The translations under genes and the position numbers were made by a program. This document shows, piece after piece, positions 34,423-43,293 of a DNA stretch of 64,000 nucleotides (within the stretch, counting starts at the first letter, position 1; each line of letters begins with the position of its first letter). Below the pieces are notes generated by a model. That model saw nothing but the letters and a program-made list of their open reading frames with translations, was not told the origin of the DNA and did not search any database. Source of the stretch: Arcobacteraceae bacterium (GTDB lineage Bacteria; Campylobacterota; Campylobacteria; Campylobacterales; Arcobacteraceae); assembly GCA_021107755.1 (NCBI GenBank), contig JAIOSF010000024.1, positions 1 through 64,000 of the forward strand, in the 5' to 3' direction.

Positions 34423-34698
34423 ATGAATACAAAAGAAGAATATAAACAAAAAATAGAAGCAGAGTTGGAATTGGTTCGTGCCAATATTGAGATACTAAAA
34501 GCAAAAGCGAAAGTTGCTGGTACTGATATGAAAATTGGTTATGCAAAAGAGGTTGAAAGCCTCGAAAAAAATTATAACATTGTAAAATCAAAACTGAGTG
34601 AACTAGGTAAAGTTGGTTCAGGGGCATGGGAGCATCTCAAAAAAGATATTGAAGAGAGTTGGGATTCACTTCGTAGTTATGCCAAAAAAGATTCTTGA
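34423..34698 (+). CDS. Sll1863-type small coiled-coil stress protein
   Basis: A 91-residue, highly charged, helical protein with heptad character throughout (for example EYKQKIEAELELVRANIEIL and EKNYNIVKSKLSELGKVG). It resembles the sll1863 family of stress-induced cytoplasmic proteins. No signal peptide or membrane segment is seen. AAAGGAAATAAA precedes the ATG. It lies 40 bp after the frameshifted gene, the last in the group of small stress-type genes. Its stop codon lies within the left arm of a long inverted repeat. Confidence 0.7.
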   Translation: MNTKEEYKQKIEAELELVRANIEILKAKAKVAGTDMKIGYAKEVESLEKNYNIVKSKLSELGKVGSGAWEHLKKDIEESWDSLRSYAKKDS

Positions 34699-34754
34699 TA
34701 ATACTATAAATTACAAACTCTTACGAGTTTAATTTATAGTATTATCAAGAATCT
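34689..34754. terminator. Long AT-rich inverted repeat at the end of the Sll1863-type gene
   Basis: A 25-bp arm (34689-34713) is perfectly complementary to 34730-34754. After a 2-nt bulge, five more base pairs (34716-34720 with 34725-34729) close a 4-nt loop. It starts inside the last codons of the upstream gene. It has no T run after it, so it may stabilise the mRNA 3' end or act as a processed terminator. At 66 nt it is the longest perfect hairpin noticed in the window. Confidence 0.75.
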
Positions 34755-34757
34755 AAT

Positions 34758-34823
34758 ATGTTATATAGTCCTACATTTTTTGATAATAGGGTTATTGCTA
34801 TTTCTTATTTTTATATTAAAATT
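34758..34823 (+). pseudogene. Remnant of a beta-propeller C-terminus
   Basis: Right after the long hairpin, a frame starting at ATG 34758 reads MLYSPTFFDNRVIAISYF, very close to the last blade of the propeller protein at 30710 (LYIPTFFDNRILCYDL). The DNA shares a 20-bp identical block at the same codon positions. Nothing upstream continues the similarity, so this looks like the broken end of a paralogous gene. The stretch is short and the call rests on one motif. Confidence 0.4.
34770..34789 (+). repeat. 20-bp duplicated coding segment, copy 2
   Basis: Identical to 31505-31524, in the same reading phase, in a region without an intact gene. Confidence 0.8.
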
Positions 34824-35370
34824 ATCTACAAATTGTTTTTTTGTAATGTCCCCTACCATCATTTTGATAACAAAAAGTGCTTTTATTACCATCATTAAGC
34901 CTTATTGAATAAGAAACAATCATTTCTGTTTTGCTTGATGCTTTAATATCGAATGACATACTTGCTGTTTTATCCTTAGCTAAATTATACTTATAAATTA
35001 TTTCACTACATTCTTTTCCTTTTCTATCTCGTAAAATTATATTTTTACCTTTAATTTCTAAAGAATAAACTCCTGACATACCACCATGATTAGTAAACTC
35101 ATATTCTGTTTTTGAAAATGAAAAATTATCAATCTCTGATAATGGAGTGTATTCTGTAGGTACAAATTTAGGCATAATTATTTGTTTTTGTAATTCAGTT
35201 GTTTCTTTTGTGAGTTCCAAGAGATTATTTTGATTATCCATAATTTCTTTATGATTTTGTTTTTCAGTTTGTAATGACTTTTGGTAATTCTGATTATTAG
35301 AATAAATTCCATATAGTGTAACAAAAATTAACATAATCATTAATCTATCAGCAAGTAACATATTATTCAT
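34822..35370 (-). CDS. Uncharacterised single-pass membrane protein
   Basis: A 182-residue protein of unknown family. Residues about 6-24 (LADRLMIMLIFVTLYGIYS) form one hydrophobic segment, followed by a coiled-coil region (about 25-65, NYQKSLQTEKQNHKEIMDNQ) and a beta-rich C-terminal domain with two cysteines in the final fifteen residues plus one near the middle. It is probably anchored in the inner membrane with the domain in the periplasm. It lies 12 bp downstream of hemL, so read-through from hemL is likely. No function is proposed. Confidence 0.65.
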   Translation of the reverse strand: MNNMLLADRLMIMLIFVTLYGIYSNNQNYQKSLQTEKQNHKEIMDNQNNLLELTKETTELQKQIIMPKFVPTEYTPLSEIDNFSFSKTEYEFTNHGGMSGVYSLEIKGKNIILRDRKGKECSEIIYKYNLAKDKTASMSFDIKASSKTEMIVSYSIRLNDGNKSTFCYQNDGRGHYKKTICR

Positions 35371-35382
35371 CTAAAGTTTCCT

Positions 35383-36666
35383 TTATATTAAATTTGCCAT
35401 CACTTCATCAGCAGCTTTAATAGTAGCATCAATATCCCCATCAGTCATAGTATCACAGATAAATCCTGCTTCATATTGACTACAAGCGAAGTAAAAACCT
35501 CTTTTTAACATCTCATTGTGAAACTTTGCAAATCTAGGAAAGTCACATTTTCCTACCTCTTTCATATTTGTAGGAACATCTTCACAGAAGAAAAATCCAA
35601 ACATACTCCCTCTTGTATCTACTTGAAGTGGAATATTGTGTTTTGTAGCTACCTCTTGTAGTCCAGTTGTTAGTCTTACAGCTTTTGCATTTAATCTATC
35701 GTAGATATCTTTATCTGCTTTTAGTTTCTTTAAACTTGTTAAACCTGCTGCCATAGCTACTGGGTTTCCACTTAGTGTTCCTGCTTGGTATATTTTACCC
35801 TCTGGACTTAGCTGTGACATAATCTCGGCTCTTGAAGCAAACGCACCCACAGGCATACCAGCACCGATAACTTTACCAAATGTCACGATATCTGGAATTG
35901 TAGAAACTATCCCTTGTGCACCTTTTAAAGAGGCTCTAAATCCACTCATAACTTCATCAAAGATAAGTAATGCACCACTTGCATCACATAGTTCTCTACA
36001 TTTTGCTAAAAAGTCTTCACTTGCAGGTACTAGTCCCATATTTCCAGCGATTGGTTCTATGATGATACATGCTATATCAGAAGACTCTGCAAAACATTTT
36101 TCTAGTTGTGCTATATTGTTATATTCACTTAGGAGTGTGTGTTTTGTTAAATCTGCAGGAACTCCTGGGCTACTAGGAGCTCCAAATGTAGCCATACCGC
36201 TTCCAGCAGCTACAAGTAAACTATCACTATGACCGTGATAATTTCCCTCAAATTTTACGATGTCATTTTTCCCCGTTACCCCTCGAGCTAATCTAATAGC
36301 ACTCATAACCGCTTCAGTTCCTGAACTTACAAATCTTACTTTGTCTATATTATCAAACATCTCTACAATTTCATTTGAGAGTTGTGTTTCAAGTTCTGTT
36401 GGTGCACCAAATGAAAGACCATTTTTCACAGTTTCTAATACAGAATTTTCTATATCTTTATCACAATGTCCAAATATAAGTGGTCCCCAGCTTTGTACGA
36501 AATCTAGATATTTGTTTCCATCAATATCATACATGAAACTCCCCTCACCTCTTGCTATAAAAGGTGGTGTTCCAATAACTCCTCCAAAAGCTCTCACTGG
36601 AGAATCAACTCCACCAGGGATAACTTTTTTTGCATCTTCATAAGCCTGTATACTTTTTTCGAACAT
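35383..36666 (-). CDS. hemL: Glutamate-1-semialdehyde 2,1-aminomutase
   Basis: A 427-residue PLP enzyme that converts glutamate 1-semialdehyde to 5-aminolevulinate, the C5-pathway entry to haem. The PLP lysine is K265 in [16 protein letters not shown], and FDEVMSGFR (D237) binds the cofactor ring nitrogen. Other landmarks are [17 protein letters not shown] and [10 protein letters not shown]. Length and sequence are normal for the family. The gene is divergent from tonB and followed by the uncharacterised membrane protein gene. Confidence 0.97.
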   Translation of the reverse strand: MFEKSIQAYEDAKKVIPGGVDSPVRAFGGVIGTPPFIARGEGSFMYDIDGNKYLDFVQSWGPLIFGHCDKDIENSVLETVKNGLSFGAPTELETQLSNEIVEMFDNIDKVRFVSSGTEAVMSAIRLARGVTGKNDIVKFEGNYHGHSDSLLVAAGSGMATFGAPSSPGVPADLTKHTLLSEYNNIAQLEKCFAESSDIACIIIEPIAGNMGLVPASEDFLAKCRELCDASGALLIFDEVMSGFRASLKGAQGIVSTIPDIVTFGKVIGAGMPVGAFASRAEIMSQLSPEGKIYQAGTLSGNPVAMAAGLTSLKKLKADKDIYDRLNAKAVRLTTGLQEVATKHNIPLQVDTRGSMFGFFFCEDVPTNMKEVGKCDFPRFAKFHNEMLKRGFYFACSQYEAGFICDTMTDGDIDATIKAADEVMANLI

Positions 36667-36773
36667 ATAAAATCCTCATATCTTTTTTTTAATAATTTGC
36701 GATTATATCAGAACATTACAAAATCAAAATTAAAACATAGTGTTTTAATCTACTTTTCAATAAAATACAAAAT

Positions 36774-37574
36774 ATGAAAAAAAATATTTTTATCACACTT
36801 GTACTGGCTTTTATAATATCACTTATTATCCATTTTATTGCATTTGATTTAATCAATAAAAAAATAGCCAATGCAAAACTAAGCTACCCTACTACAAATA
36901 TAAAAAAGAAACCCTCACCTAAAAAAGGTTTTTCAAATGTGAAGTTTGTAAAACTCAAAAAAGAAGTACCAAAAGAAAAACCTATAGAGCAAAAGAAACC
37001 TACTATAAACCAAGAAGTTAAAAAGATTTTGGAACCTATAAAAAAACCTATTGCAAAAAAGTCTTCAAAACCAAAAGCAATAGAGCTTCCAAAGGTTCAA
37101 AAACCTGATTTAAAAAGTTTTTTTACAGTTTCAAAAGAAGATTTAAAAAGAATCCAAGAGGAAAAAGAAGCAAGAACTAAACAAATTACAGAGTTTCAAA
37201 AAGAGATTCAAAAGATAAAACAATTAGATCAAATAACACAAGAATATATCAGACTCTATGGAGACACCTATTTTACCTTCTCAAAAGAACAAAAAACATA
37301 TCTCAAAAATAACCTAAGCCGTATAGGTATGATAACACAGCGATATCTAGTTTACCCTGGACTTTCCATAAAAACACGACAAAGTGGTATCAATGTGATT
37401 GAATTTGTTCTCCATCCTAATGGTGATATATCAGATGTAAGGATAACAGATAGTTCAAACTATACAGCACTAGATAAAAATACCGTAGAAACTATCCAAT
37501 TAGCCTACAAAGACTATCCAAAACCCTCTGAGCCAACTCAAATAAAAATATATGTACGGTATATCTTATACTAA
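36774..37574 (+). CDS. TonB-family energy transducer
   Basis: A 266-residue protein with the TonB plan: one N-terminal transmembrane helix (about 5-28, FITLVLAFIISLIIHFIAFD), a long lysine/proline-rich periplasm-spanning linker with KKPSPKK and EKPIEQKKP, a coiled coil, and a TonB C-terminal domain (about 190-266: INVIEFVLHPNGDISDVRIT, SSNYTALDKNTVETIQLA, IKIYVRYILY). With ExbBD, TonB proteins energise receptors such as the one at 4500. No exbB/exbD genes are in the window. The next gene starts on its stop codon (1-bp overlap). Confidence 0.8.
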   Translation: MKKNIFITLVLAFIISLIIHFIAFDLINKKIANAKLSYPTTNIKKKPSPKKGFSNVKFVKLKKEVPKEKPIEQKKPTINQEVKKILEPIKKPIAKKSSKPKAIELPKVQKPDLKSFFTVSKEDLKRIQEEKEARTKQITEFQKEIQKIKQLDQITQEYIRLYGDTYFTFSKEQKTYLKNNLSRIGMITQRYLVYPGLSIKTRQSGINVIEFVLHPNGDISDVRITDSSNYTALDKNTVETIQLAYKDYPKPSEPTQIKIYVRYILY

Positions 37575-38368
37575 TGAAAATATCACTTATAATCCCAACC
37601 TATAACCGTGATAACTTAATAGAGAACACCCTACTTTCTGCACTCAATCAAACAATAAAAGTTGATGAGATAATTGTCGTAGATGATGGTTCAACTGATA
37701 ATACAAAACAGATATTAAAACAATATGATATAAAATACATTTTTCAAGAAAACAAAGGGGTAAGCAGTGCTAGAAACACTGGGATTAAAGAGGCAAAAAA
37801 TGAGTGGATATGTTTTTTAGATAGTGATGATATTTGGGAAGAACAAAAAATAGAAAAACAAATAGTTTTTCATACACAAAATTCTCATATACTTTTCTCA
37901 CATACAGATGAACTATGGCGTTTCAATGAAAAGATTATCAAACAAAAAAAACATCAACTAAAACCTAGTGGCAATTGTTTCAAACAAAATATACCAAATA
38001 CACTTATAGGTGCTTCAACAGTGATGTGTCATAGATCTGTTTTTGATGATGTTGGAGTATTTGATGAAGATTTAGCAGCTTGTGAAGATTATGATTTATG
38101 GCTAAGGATACTTCTTAAATATGAATTGGGATTGATAGATGAGAAACTTATTACAAAAACAGCAGGTCATAGTGGGCAACTTTCATTTGAAACACCTCTT
38201 ATGGATAGCTTTAGAGTAAAAGCACTTTTAAAACATCTTGAATCTAAACATAAAGATGAGATCAAACAAGAGTTGATAAAAAGATGTGATATTCTTATTA
38301 ATGGTGCAATTAAACATCAAAACATGGAATTAAAAAGCCATTATATCGACTTAAAAGCAAGTTTGTGA
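37574..38368 (+). CDS. Family 2 glycosyltransferase
   Basis: A 264-residue GT-A enzyme. It opens with LIIPTYNRDNLIENTLLSAL and IIVVDDGSTDNT (nucleotide-sugar binding), followed by SSARNTGIKEAKNEWICFLD and the DSDD motif that binds the divalent metal. A CEDYDLWLRIL motif provides the probable catalytic base. It most likely adds a sugar to surface polysaccharide or glycolipid, but the donor and acceptor are unknown. Its start overlaps the stop of the tonB-like gene by one base. HisS follows after 55 bp. Confidence 0.9.
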   Translation: MKISLIIPTYNRDNLIENTLLSALNQTIKVDEIIVVDDGSTDNTKQILKQYDIKYIFQENKGVSSARNTGIKEAKNEWICFLDSDDIWEEQKIEKQIVFHTQNSHILFSHTDELWRFNEKIIKQKKHQLKPSGNCFKQNIPNTLIGASTVMCHRSVFDDVGVFDEDLAACEDYDLWLRILLKYELGLIDEKLITKTAGHSGQLSFETPLMDSFRVKALLKHLESKHKDEIKQELIKRCDILINGAIKHQNMELKSHYIDLKASL

Positions 38369-38423
38369 TACCCTTGCAAAATATATTAAACACTAGAAAT
38401 AACAAAATAAGGGATTAAAACTA

Positions 38424-39635
38424 ATGGCAAATATTCAAAGCCTAAGAGGTATGAAAGATATTATAGACAATGAAAGTGAACTGTTTACATATTTTGTAGA
38501 AAACTGTTCAAGAATTGCAAAAAAATATGGATATAGTTATATAGAAACACCAATTTTAGAAGAGACAGCACTTTTCAAAAGAAGTGTTGGTGAAAGTAGT
38601 GATATCGTTTCAAAAGAGATGTATCAGTTTATAGATAAAGGTGAAAATGATGTCTGTTTGCGACCTGAAGGTACTGCTGGAGTTGTAAGATGGTTTGTAC
38701 AAAACAAAAAAGATAGAGCTGGTGGTATTCATAGAGTATTTTATGCTGGACCAATGTTTAGATATGAAAGACCACAAAAAGGGAGACTTAGAGAGTTTCA
38801 CCAATTTGGTTGTGAATCATTTGGAGAAGCTAGTGTGTATGAAGATGCTACAAATATCTTGATGATAAATGAGATATTGAGCTTTTTTGAAATAGGCTAC
38901 AAACTACAACTTAACTCACTAGGATGTAAAGAGTGTATGCCATCATACAGAGATACACTTGTAGAACATTTAGATACACTTGATTTATGTGATGATTGTG
39001 TTAGAAGAAAAGAGATCAATCCTATACGAGTACTTGATTGTAAAAATGAAACTTGCCAAACTAACTTAAGTGATGCACCAAAAATCACAACTAATCTATG
39101 TGGAGAGTGTGATACGGATTTTGAAAAACTTAAAAAGATTTTAGATACAAATGGTGTGGCTTATGAGATTGACTCAAATTTAGTTCGAGGACTTGATTAC
39201 TATACAAAAACAGCATTTGAGTTTGTGAGCGACAATATTGGAGCTCAAAGTGCCATTGCTGGTGGTGGACGATATGATAGACTTGTAGAGTTCTTAGGTG
39301 GAAAACCTACACCTGCTGTTGGCTTTGCTATAGGGATTGAAAGACTTCTTGAACTTATTGTTATGAAAGAATCACAAGAGGAAGTTTTATATATAGGTGC
39401 TATGAGTGAAGAAGCACTGGATAGTGTATTTTCTTTAGTAAAGACAAAAAGAGCTTACGGTAAAGTTATCACTGATTATAAAAGTAGAAGTTTTTCAAAA
39501 CATCTAAACAATGCTCAAAAACAAGGTGCCACAACTGTTGCTTTAGTTGGAGAAACAGAACTACAAGATGGAACTATTTGGCTTAAAAACCTAACTTCAC
39601 AAGAAGAAAACACTATAAAGATAGAGGATTTTTAA
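38424..39635 (+). CDS. hisS: Histidyl-tRNA synthetase
   Basis: A 403-residue class II synthetase that charges tRNA-His. Motif 2 is FRYERPQKGRLREFHQFGCE, the histidine-specific motifs are LVRGLDYYTKTAFEFV and AGGGRYDRLVEFLGG, and motif 3 is GFAIGIERLLEL. The C-terminal anticodon-binding domain covers about residues 315-403. A CxxC pair (CDDCVRRK and CKNETCQTN) lies in the insertion domain, as in several bacterial HisS proteins. Length is normal. Confidence 0.97.
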   Translation: MANIQSLRGMKDIIDNESELFTYFVENCSRIAKKYGYSYIETPILEETALFKRSVGESSDIVSKEMYQFIDKGENDVCLRPEGTAGVVRWFVQNKKDRAGGIHRVFYAGPMFRYERPQKGRLREFHQFGCESFGEASVYEDATNILMINEILSFFEIGYKLQLNSLGCKECMPSYRDTLVEHLDTLDLCDDCVRRKEINPIRVLDCKNETCQTNLSDAPKITTNLCGECDTDFEKLKKILDTNGVAYEIDSNLVRGLDYYTKTAFEFVSDNIGAQSAIAGGGRYDRLVEFLGGKPTPAVGFAIGIERLLELIVMKESQEEVLYIGAMSEEALDSVFSLVKTKRAYGKVITDYKSRSFSKHLNNAQKQGATTVALVGETELQDGTIWLKNLTSQEENTIKIEDF

Positions 39636-39724
39636 TCCTTCTATTTTTCTTCATAACACAATAAATTTAACTTTGATACTAATCATGATACTGTTTTTTT
39701 AAAGTTTATCTGTAAAATAAAATT

Positions 39725-39931
39725 CTATTCTTTATAAGTATCTACAATGGTTCCAAAATTACCAGAAAAACCACCATTCCCAAATAATAAAGATATCAAT
39801 ACAAGCAACACTACAACAATAACTGAACTTATTGCAAATATTTTTAAGCCCCTATCCTTGTCTTTTGGATCAATTATCTTATCAAAAATAGAACTTTTTT
39901 CTTTGTCTGAATATTTTTTTGTTGATTTCAA
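39725..39931 (-). CDS. Small single-pass membrane protein
   Basis: A 68-residue protein with a charged N-terminus (KSTKKYSDKEKSSIFDKIID), one transmembrane helix (about 30-50, IFAISSVIVVVLLVLISLLF) and a short glycine-rich tail. No family is recognised. It lies 42 bp downstream of the 127-residue protein gene on the same strand. The coding call rests on the clear hydrophobic segment and a well-placed start. Confidence 0.55.
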   Translation of the reverse strand: MKSTKKYSDKEKSSIFDKIIDPKDKDRGLKIFAISSVIVVVLLVLISLLFGNGGFSGNFGTIVDTYKE

Positions 39932-39973
39932 TTTGTATCCTTTAAATTCTAATTAAACTAGCAACTCAATCTA

Positions 39974-40357
39974 TTATATCTTAATTCCAAAAAATTCTAA
40001 AGATTCTTGTTGGTCTATATCATATTCTTCTAGTTTATTACTTTTAATTTTTTCTATAACAAACTGTTTTACTTTAACTCTAACATCTTCAATATTATCA
40101 ACCTCTACAAAACCATTAAATCCCATTGGATGGTCATTAAAAGTAAGTGTACCTTCACAATTTTCTTCTATAAACTCTGCTATATCTCTATATTTTAGAA
40201 ACTCAAATACTGATGAATGCCACCCTATATTTTCTAACTCATCATCACAAAAAAAATCTATCCCCTCTGTTGGATGATCGTGATAGAGATACTCTTTTGC
40301 TTTTCTTGCTACTAAATCTAGATACTCTTCTGGCTTTTCTATTTCTACTTTTTTCAT
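39974..40357 (-). CDS. Uncharacterised acidic cytoplasmic protein
   Basis: A 127-residue soluble protein with no membrane segment, rich in glutamate and aspartate, and not recognised as a named family. Readable features are an N-terminal EKPEEYLDLVARKAKEYL helix, the central DDELENIGWHSSVFEFLKYRD, and DHPMGFNGFVEVDNIEDV. An AAGAGGAAC site precedes the ATG. It lies downstream of htpG behind a strong terminator, so it likely has its own promoter. Confidence 0.6.
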   Translation of the reverse strand: MKKVEIEKPEEYLDLVARKAKEYLYHDHPTEGIDFFCDDELENIGWHSSVFEFLKYRDIAEFIEENCEGTLTFNDHPMGFNGFVEVDNIEDVRVKVKQFVIEKIKSNKLEEYDIDQQESLEFFGIKI

Positions 40358-40397
40358 AAGTTCCTCTTTTTAGTTTGGATATTCTATCTTTTTATCC

Positions 40398-40436
40398 ATA
40401 AAAAAAGGGCTTCTAAATAAATATTAGAAACCCTTT
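40398..40436 (-). terminator. Rho-independent terminator of htpG
   Basis: On the minus strand, AAAGGGTTTCTAA pairs with TTAGAAGCCCTTT around a 7-nt loop with one G-T mismatch, and a run of about nine T follows. It lies about 20 bp after the htpG stop codon. Confidence 0.85.
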
Positions 40437-40458
40437 ATAAGATTGATTAAATCTTCCC

Positions 40459-42363
40459 TTAGAAAGCTTTACTCATAACTCTATTTAATCTTTGAGTAAA
40501 TGATACAGAATCTTTTATCTCCATCCCTTCAGACATTTTTGCTTGGTCTAATAATAACCAAGAAACATCTTCTATTAGAGCATCATCTGCACAACCATTT
40601 AATGACTGTACAATTGCGTGATCTGGGTTAATTTCAAGGATCGGTGCTGATTCTGGCATCTCTTGTCCCATTTGTCTAAACATATGTGCCATAGAAGCCA
40701 TAGGATCATTTGCATCTTTAACAACACACGATGGAGAATCAGAAAGTCTATTTGTAGTTTTTACTTCTTTTACTGCGTCCCCTAATACACCTTTTATTTT
40801 TTCAACAATTGATTTAAATTTTTCCTCAACCTCTTTTTTCTCTTCTTCTGTTTGCTCCGCTTTTGGTGCTTCACAAGATGTAATGTCTTTTAAATCCCAC
40901 TCTTGGTATGAACCAATTGAAGGTGTAATAATCTCATCAATCTCTTTATCATCAAGAATTAATACTTCAATATTATTTTTCTTGTATGCTTCTAAAAGTG
41001 GCGAGTTTCTAAGAACTTTTTCATTTTCACCTACGATATAGTAAATAGCTTTTTGTTCACTATCTGCTCTATCTTTATATGCTGACAATGAAGTCATCTT
41101 CTCTTCATCATTTGTAGACTTGTATCTAATAAGCTCTAAAATTGCATCTTTATTTGTATAATCTTGGTACACACCCTCTTTTAAAGGTCTGTTATATTCA
41201 GCTATAAAATCTTTATATTTTTCTTCATCTTTGGCTAACTTTTTAATCTCACCTAAAACTTTTTTTACTGATGATTGTTTAATATTTGCCATTATTTTAT
41301 TTTCTTGAAGTAACTCTCTAGAAACATTTAATGGTAAATCCTCACTATCAATAATACCTCTTACAAATCGTAAGTATGTAGGTAATAACTCTTTCTCATC
41401 ATCTGTTATAAATACTCTTTTTACATACAGTTTCACTCCCGGTTGGAAATCTACTCTATACATATCCATTGGAGCTTTTTTAGGGATATAAAATAGTGTT
41501 GTATATTCACTAACACCTTCTGCTTTTGTGTGTACATATATAAGAGGTTCATCACTATCATGAGAAATTGTTTTATAAAATTCATTATAATCTTCAGCTT
41601 TAAGAGTTGCTTTTGGTTGTGTCCAAAGTGCTGTAGCTTCATTGATTTGTTCTCTTTTTTTCTCAATAGATTTTTTAGCCTCTTTACCAGCTTTTTCATC
41701 TTCTTCTGATAATTCTTCTGTAACCTCTTCACTGTAATTTAAGAAAATTGGATAAGCAATATGATTTGAGTATTTTTTAACTATTGTTTCAACTCTATGT
41801 TTTGAAGTATAGTCACTTCTCTCTTCCTCTTTTAGTTTGATGTAGATTACAGTCCCTGATTCATCTTTTACGCAAGGATTTAAATCAAAGCTTCCACTTC
41901 CATCACTTGACCATTTGTAAGCTTGCTCTTCACCTGCTTTTTTAGAGATAACATCAACTTTATCCGCTACCATAAACACTGAGTAAAAACCAACACCAAA
42001 TTGACCAATGAGATTACTATCTTTTTTAGCATCACCACTTAAAGCTTCTACAAATGACTTTGTACCAGATTTTGCAATAGTACCAATTGAAGCAATTAAA
42101 TCTTCCTCATTCATACCAAGACCATTATCAGCAATTGTGATTGAGTTATCTTCTTCGTCTATTTTAATATTAACTTGACCCTTGAAATCTGCATATTTTT
42201 CTTTTAAATTATCTTCTGTTAGTCTTAAATAGTTCAGTTTATCAATAGCATCACTTGCATTTGATACTAACTCTCTTATAAATATCTCTTTATTTGAGTA
42301 TAAAGAGTGTGTCATTAGTTGTAATAACTGCCCTACTTCAGTTTGAAATTCATGTTTTGCCAT
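40459..42363 (-). CDS. htpG: Molecular chaperone HtpG (Hsp90)
   Basis: A 634-residue Hsp90 chaperone that refolds or stabilises client proteins with ATP. The N-terminal Bergerat ATPase shows FIRELVSNASDAIDKL, IADNGLGMNEEDLI and GQFGVGFYSVFMVADK. The middle domain holds the RELLQENKIMANI segment and the catalytic arginine region. A C-terminal dimerisation domain ends LNRVMSKAF. No C-terminal MEEVD is present, as expected for bacteria. It is monocistronic between two terminators. Confidence 0.97.
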   Translation of the reverse strand: MAKHEFQTEVGQLLQLMTHSLYSNKEIFIRELVSNASDAIDKLNYLRLTEDNLKEKYADFKGQVNIKIDEEDNSITIADNGLGMNEEDLIASIGTIAKSGTKSFVEALSGDAKKDSNLIGQFGVGFYSVFMVADKVDVISKKAGEEQAYKWSSDGSGSFDLNPCVKDESGTVIYIKLKEEERSDYTSKHRVETIVKKYSNHIAYPIFLNYSEEVTEELSEEDEKAGKEAKKSIEKKREQINEATALWTQPKATLKAEDYNEFYKTISHDSDEPLIYVHTKAEGVSEYTTLFYIPKKAPMDMYRVDFQPGVKLYVKRVFITDDEKELLPTYLRFVRGIIDSEDLPLNVSRELLQENKIMANIKQSSVKKVLGEIKKLAKDEEKYKDFIAEYNRPLKEGVYQDYTNKDAILELIRYKSTNDEEKMTSLSAYKDRADSEQKAIYYIVGENEKVLRNSPLLEAYKKNNIEVLILDDKEIDEIITPSIGSYQEWDLKDITSCEAPKAEQTEEEKKEVEEKFKSIVEKIKGVLGDAVKEVKTTNRLSDSPSCVVKDANDPMASMAHMFRQMGQEMPESAPILEINPDHAIVQSLNGCADDALIEDVSWLLLDQAKMSEGMEIKDSVSFTQRLNRVMSKAF

Positions 42364-42498
42364 ATTTAATTCTCCTATTAATTATTTGTAATATTCTATT
42401 TTTGAATTGAAATATTAACATAACTTTATAAAAGAAAGCTAAAGTTTTAAAAATAATTAGCACTTTTGCAACACAAGTGCTAATTATAAGATTATTTC

Positions 42499-42888
42499 CT
42501 ATTTAAAAAGACTAGGAGTAGGTTTTTTATCTTTTTTAGGAACTTTTACATAAAAACCACAAGTGGTGCTATTACAAGGTGGGATAGTACCACTATCTTT
42601 TGCATTGTCAACTAAAAATTTTTGTAAATCTTCTCTTCTATTAACAAAATAACTGGAATCTAGTTTCTTTATCGCTTTTTCATCACTTAAATGACTGCTA
42701 TAAAGTTTCTTTCCATTGTTTTCAAAAAGTGCTGTCCACTCATCACTTGTTCTCTCTTTTGCAACATAATATGCACTTCCATGACACTTTTTACAAGTTT
42801 TTTTATAGTTCGCTATTGCTGAATCTTCATTGGCACTTAGTGATACAAATGGCAAATATAATGCGAGTAGTATAAATAATTTTTTCAT
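42499..42888 (-). CDS. Periplasmic monohaem c-type cytochrome
   Basis: A 129-residue protein with a signal peptide (about 1-19, ending SLSA) and one haem-attachment site, C32-K-K-C35-H36 in YKKTCKKCHGSA. The distal methionine is not obvious. Two further cysteines (CNSTTCGFYV) lie near the C-terminus. It probably carries electrons in the periplasm, but no partner enzyme is adjacent: htpG lies downstream and the envelope-lipid operon upstream. Confidence 0.85.
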   Translation of the reverse strand: MKKLFILLALYLPFVSLSANEDSAIANYKKTCKKCHGSAYYVAKERTSDEWTALFENNGKKLYSSHLSDEKAIKKLDSSYFVNRREDLQKFLVDNAKDSGTIPPCNSTTCGFYVKVPKKDKKPTPSLFK

Positions 42889-42942
42889 AATTATCCCTTT
42901 ATAATATAATAATAACTTATAATATCCAAAAAAGATTAACGA

Positions 42943-43293
42943 TTATATTAAAATTAAAAACCAACATAAAAGATGCAAAACAATACTAAACATAACTGCA
43001 GTTGCCCCTATATCTTTAGCTGTTTTTGCTAGTGGATGAATATCTTTAGTGACTAAGTCTACAACATTTTCTATTGCACTATTAAGTAACTCTACAATTA
43101 AAATTAAAAAAGCTGTAACTATTAAAATAAGTTTATAAATAAGAGCCACATCAATAATATAAATTCCAAAAAATATAAATATCCCTAAGAATAATTCTAA
43201 CTTAAAAGAACTTTCTGTTTTTAGAGTATGTTTTAAACCTGAAAGTGCATATTGTGTATTTTTTAAAAAATGGTATTTAGGTTTATTGTTCAT
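42943..43293 (-). CDS. dgkA: Diacylglycerol kinase
   Basis: A 116-residue prokaryotic diacylglycerol kinase that turns membrane diacylglycerol into phosphatidic acid. The start at 43293 is preferred, since AAAGGGACTTG precedes it; a longer version would run further into the PAP2 gene. Family motifs are visible in ILIVELLNSAIENVVDLVTK and DIHPLAKTAKDIGATAVM, with three transmembrane helices. It overlaps the PAP2 gene by 11 bp and follows eptA, whose reaction releases diacylglycerol. Confidence 0.9.
   Translation of the reverse strand: MNNKPKYHFLKNTQYALSGLKHTLKTESSFKLELFLGIFIFFGIYIIDVALIYKLILIVTAFLILIVELLNSAIENVVDLVTKDIHPLAKTAKDIGATAVMFSIVLHLLCWFLILI

Noticed and set aside
37574-38368. Surface-polysaccharide cluster around the glycosyltransferase
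   Set aside because: Only one glycosyltransferase is present, between tonB and hisS; no other sugar-biosynthesis or export genes accompany it.
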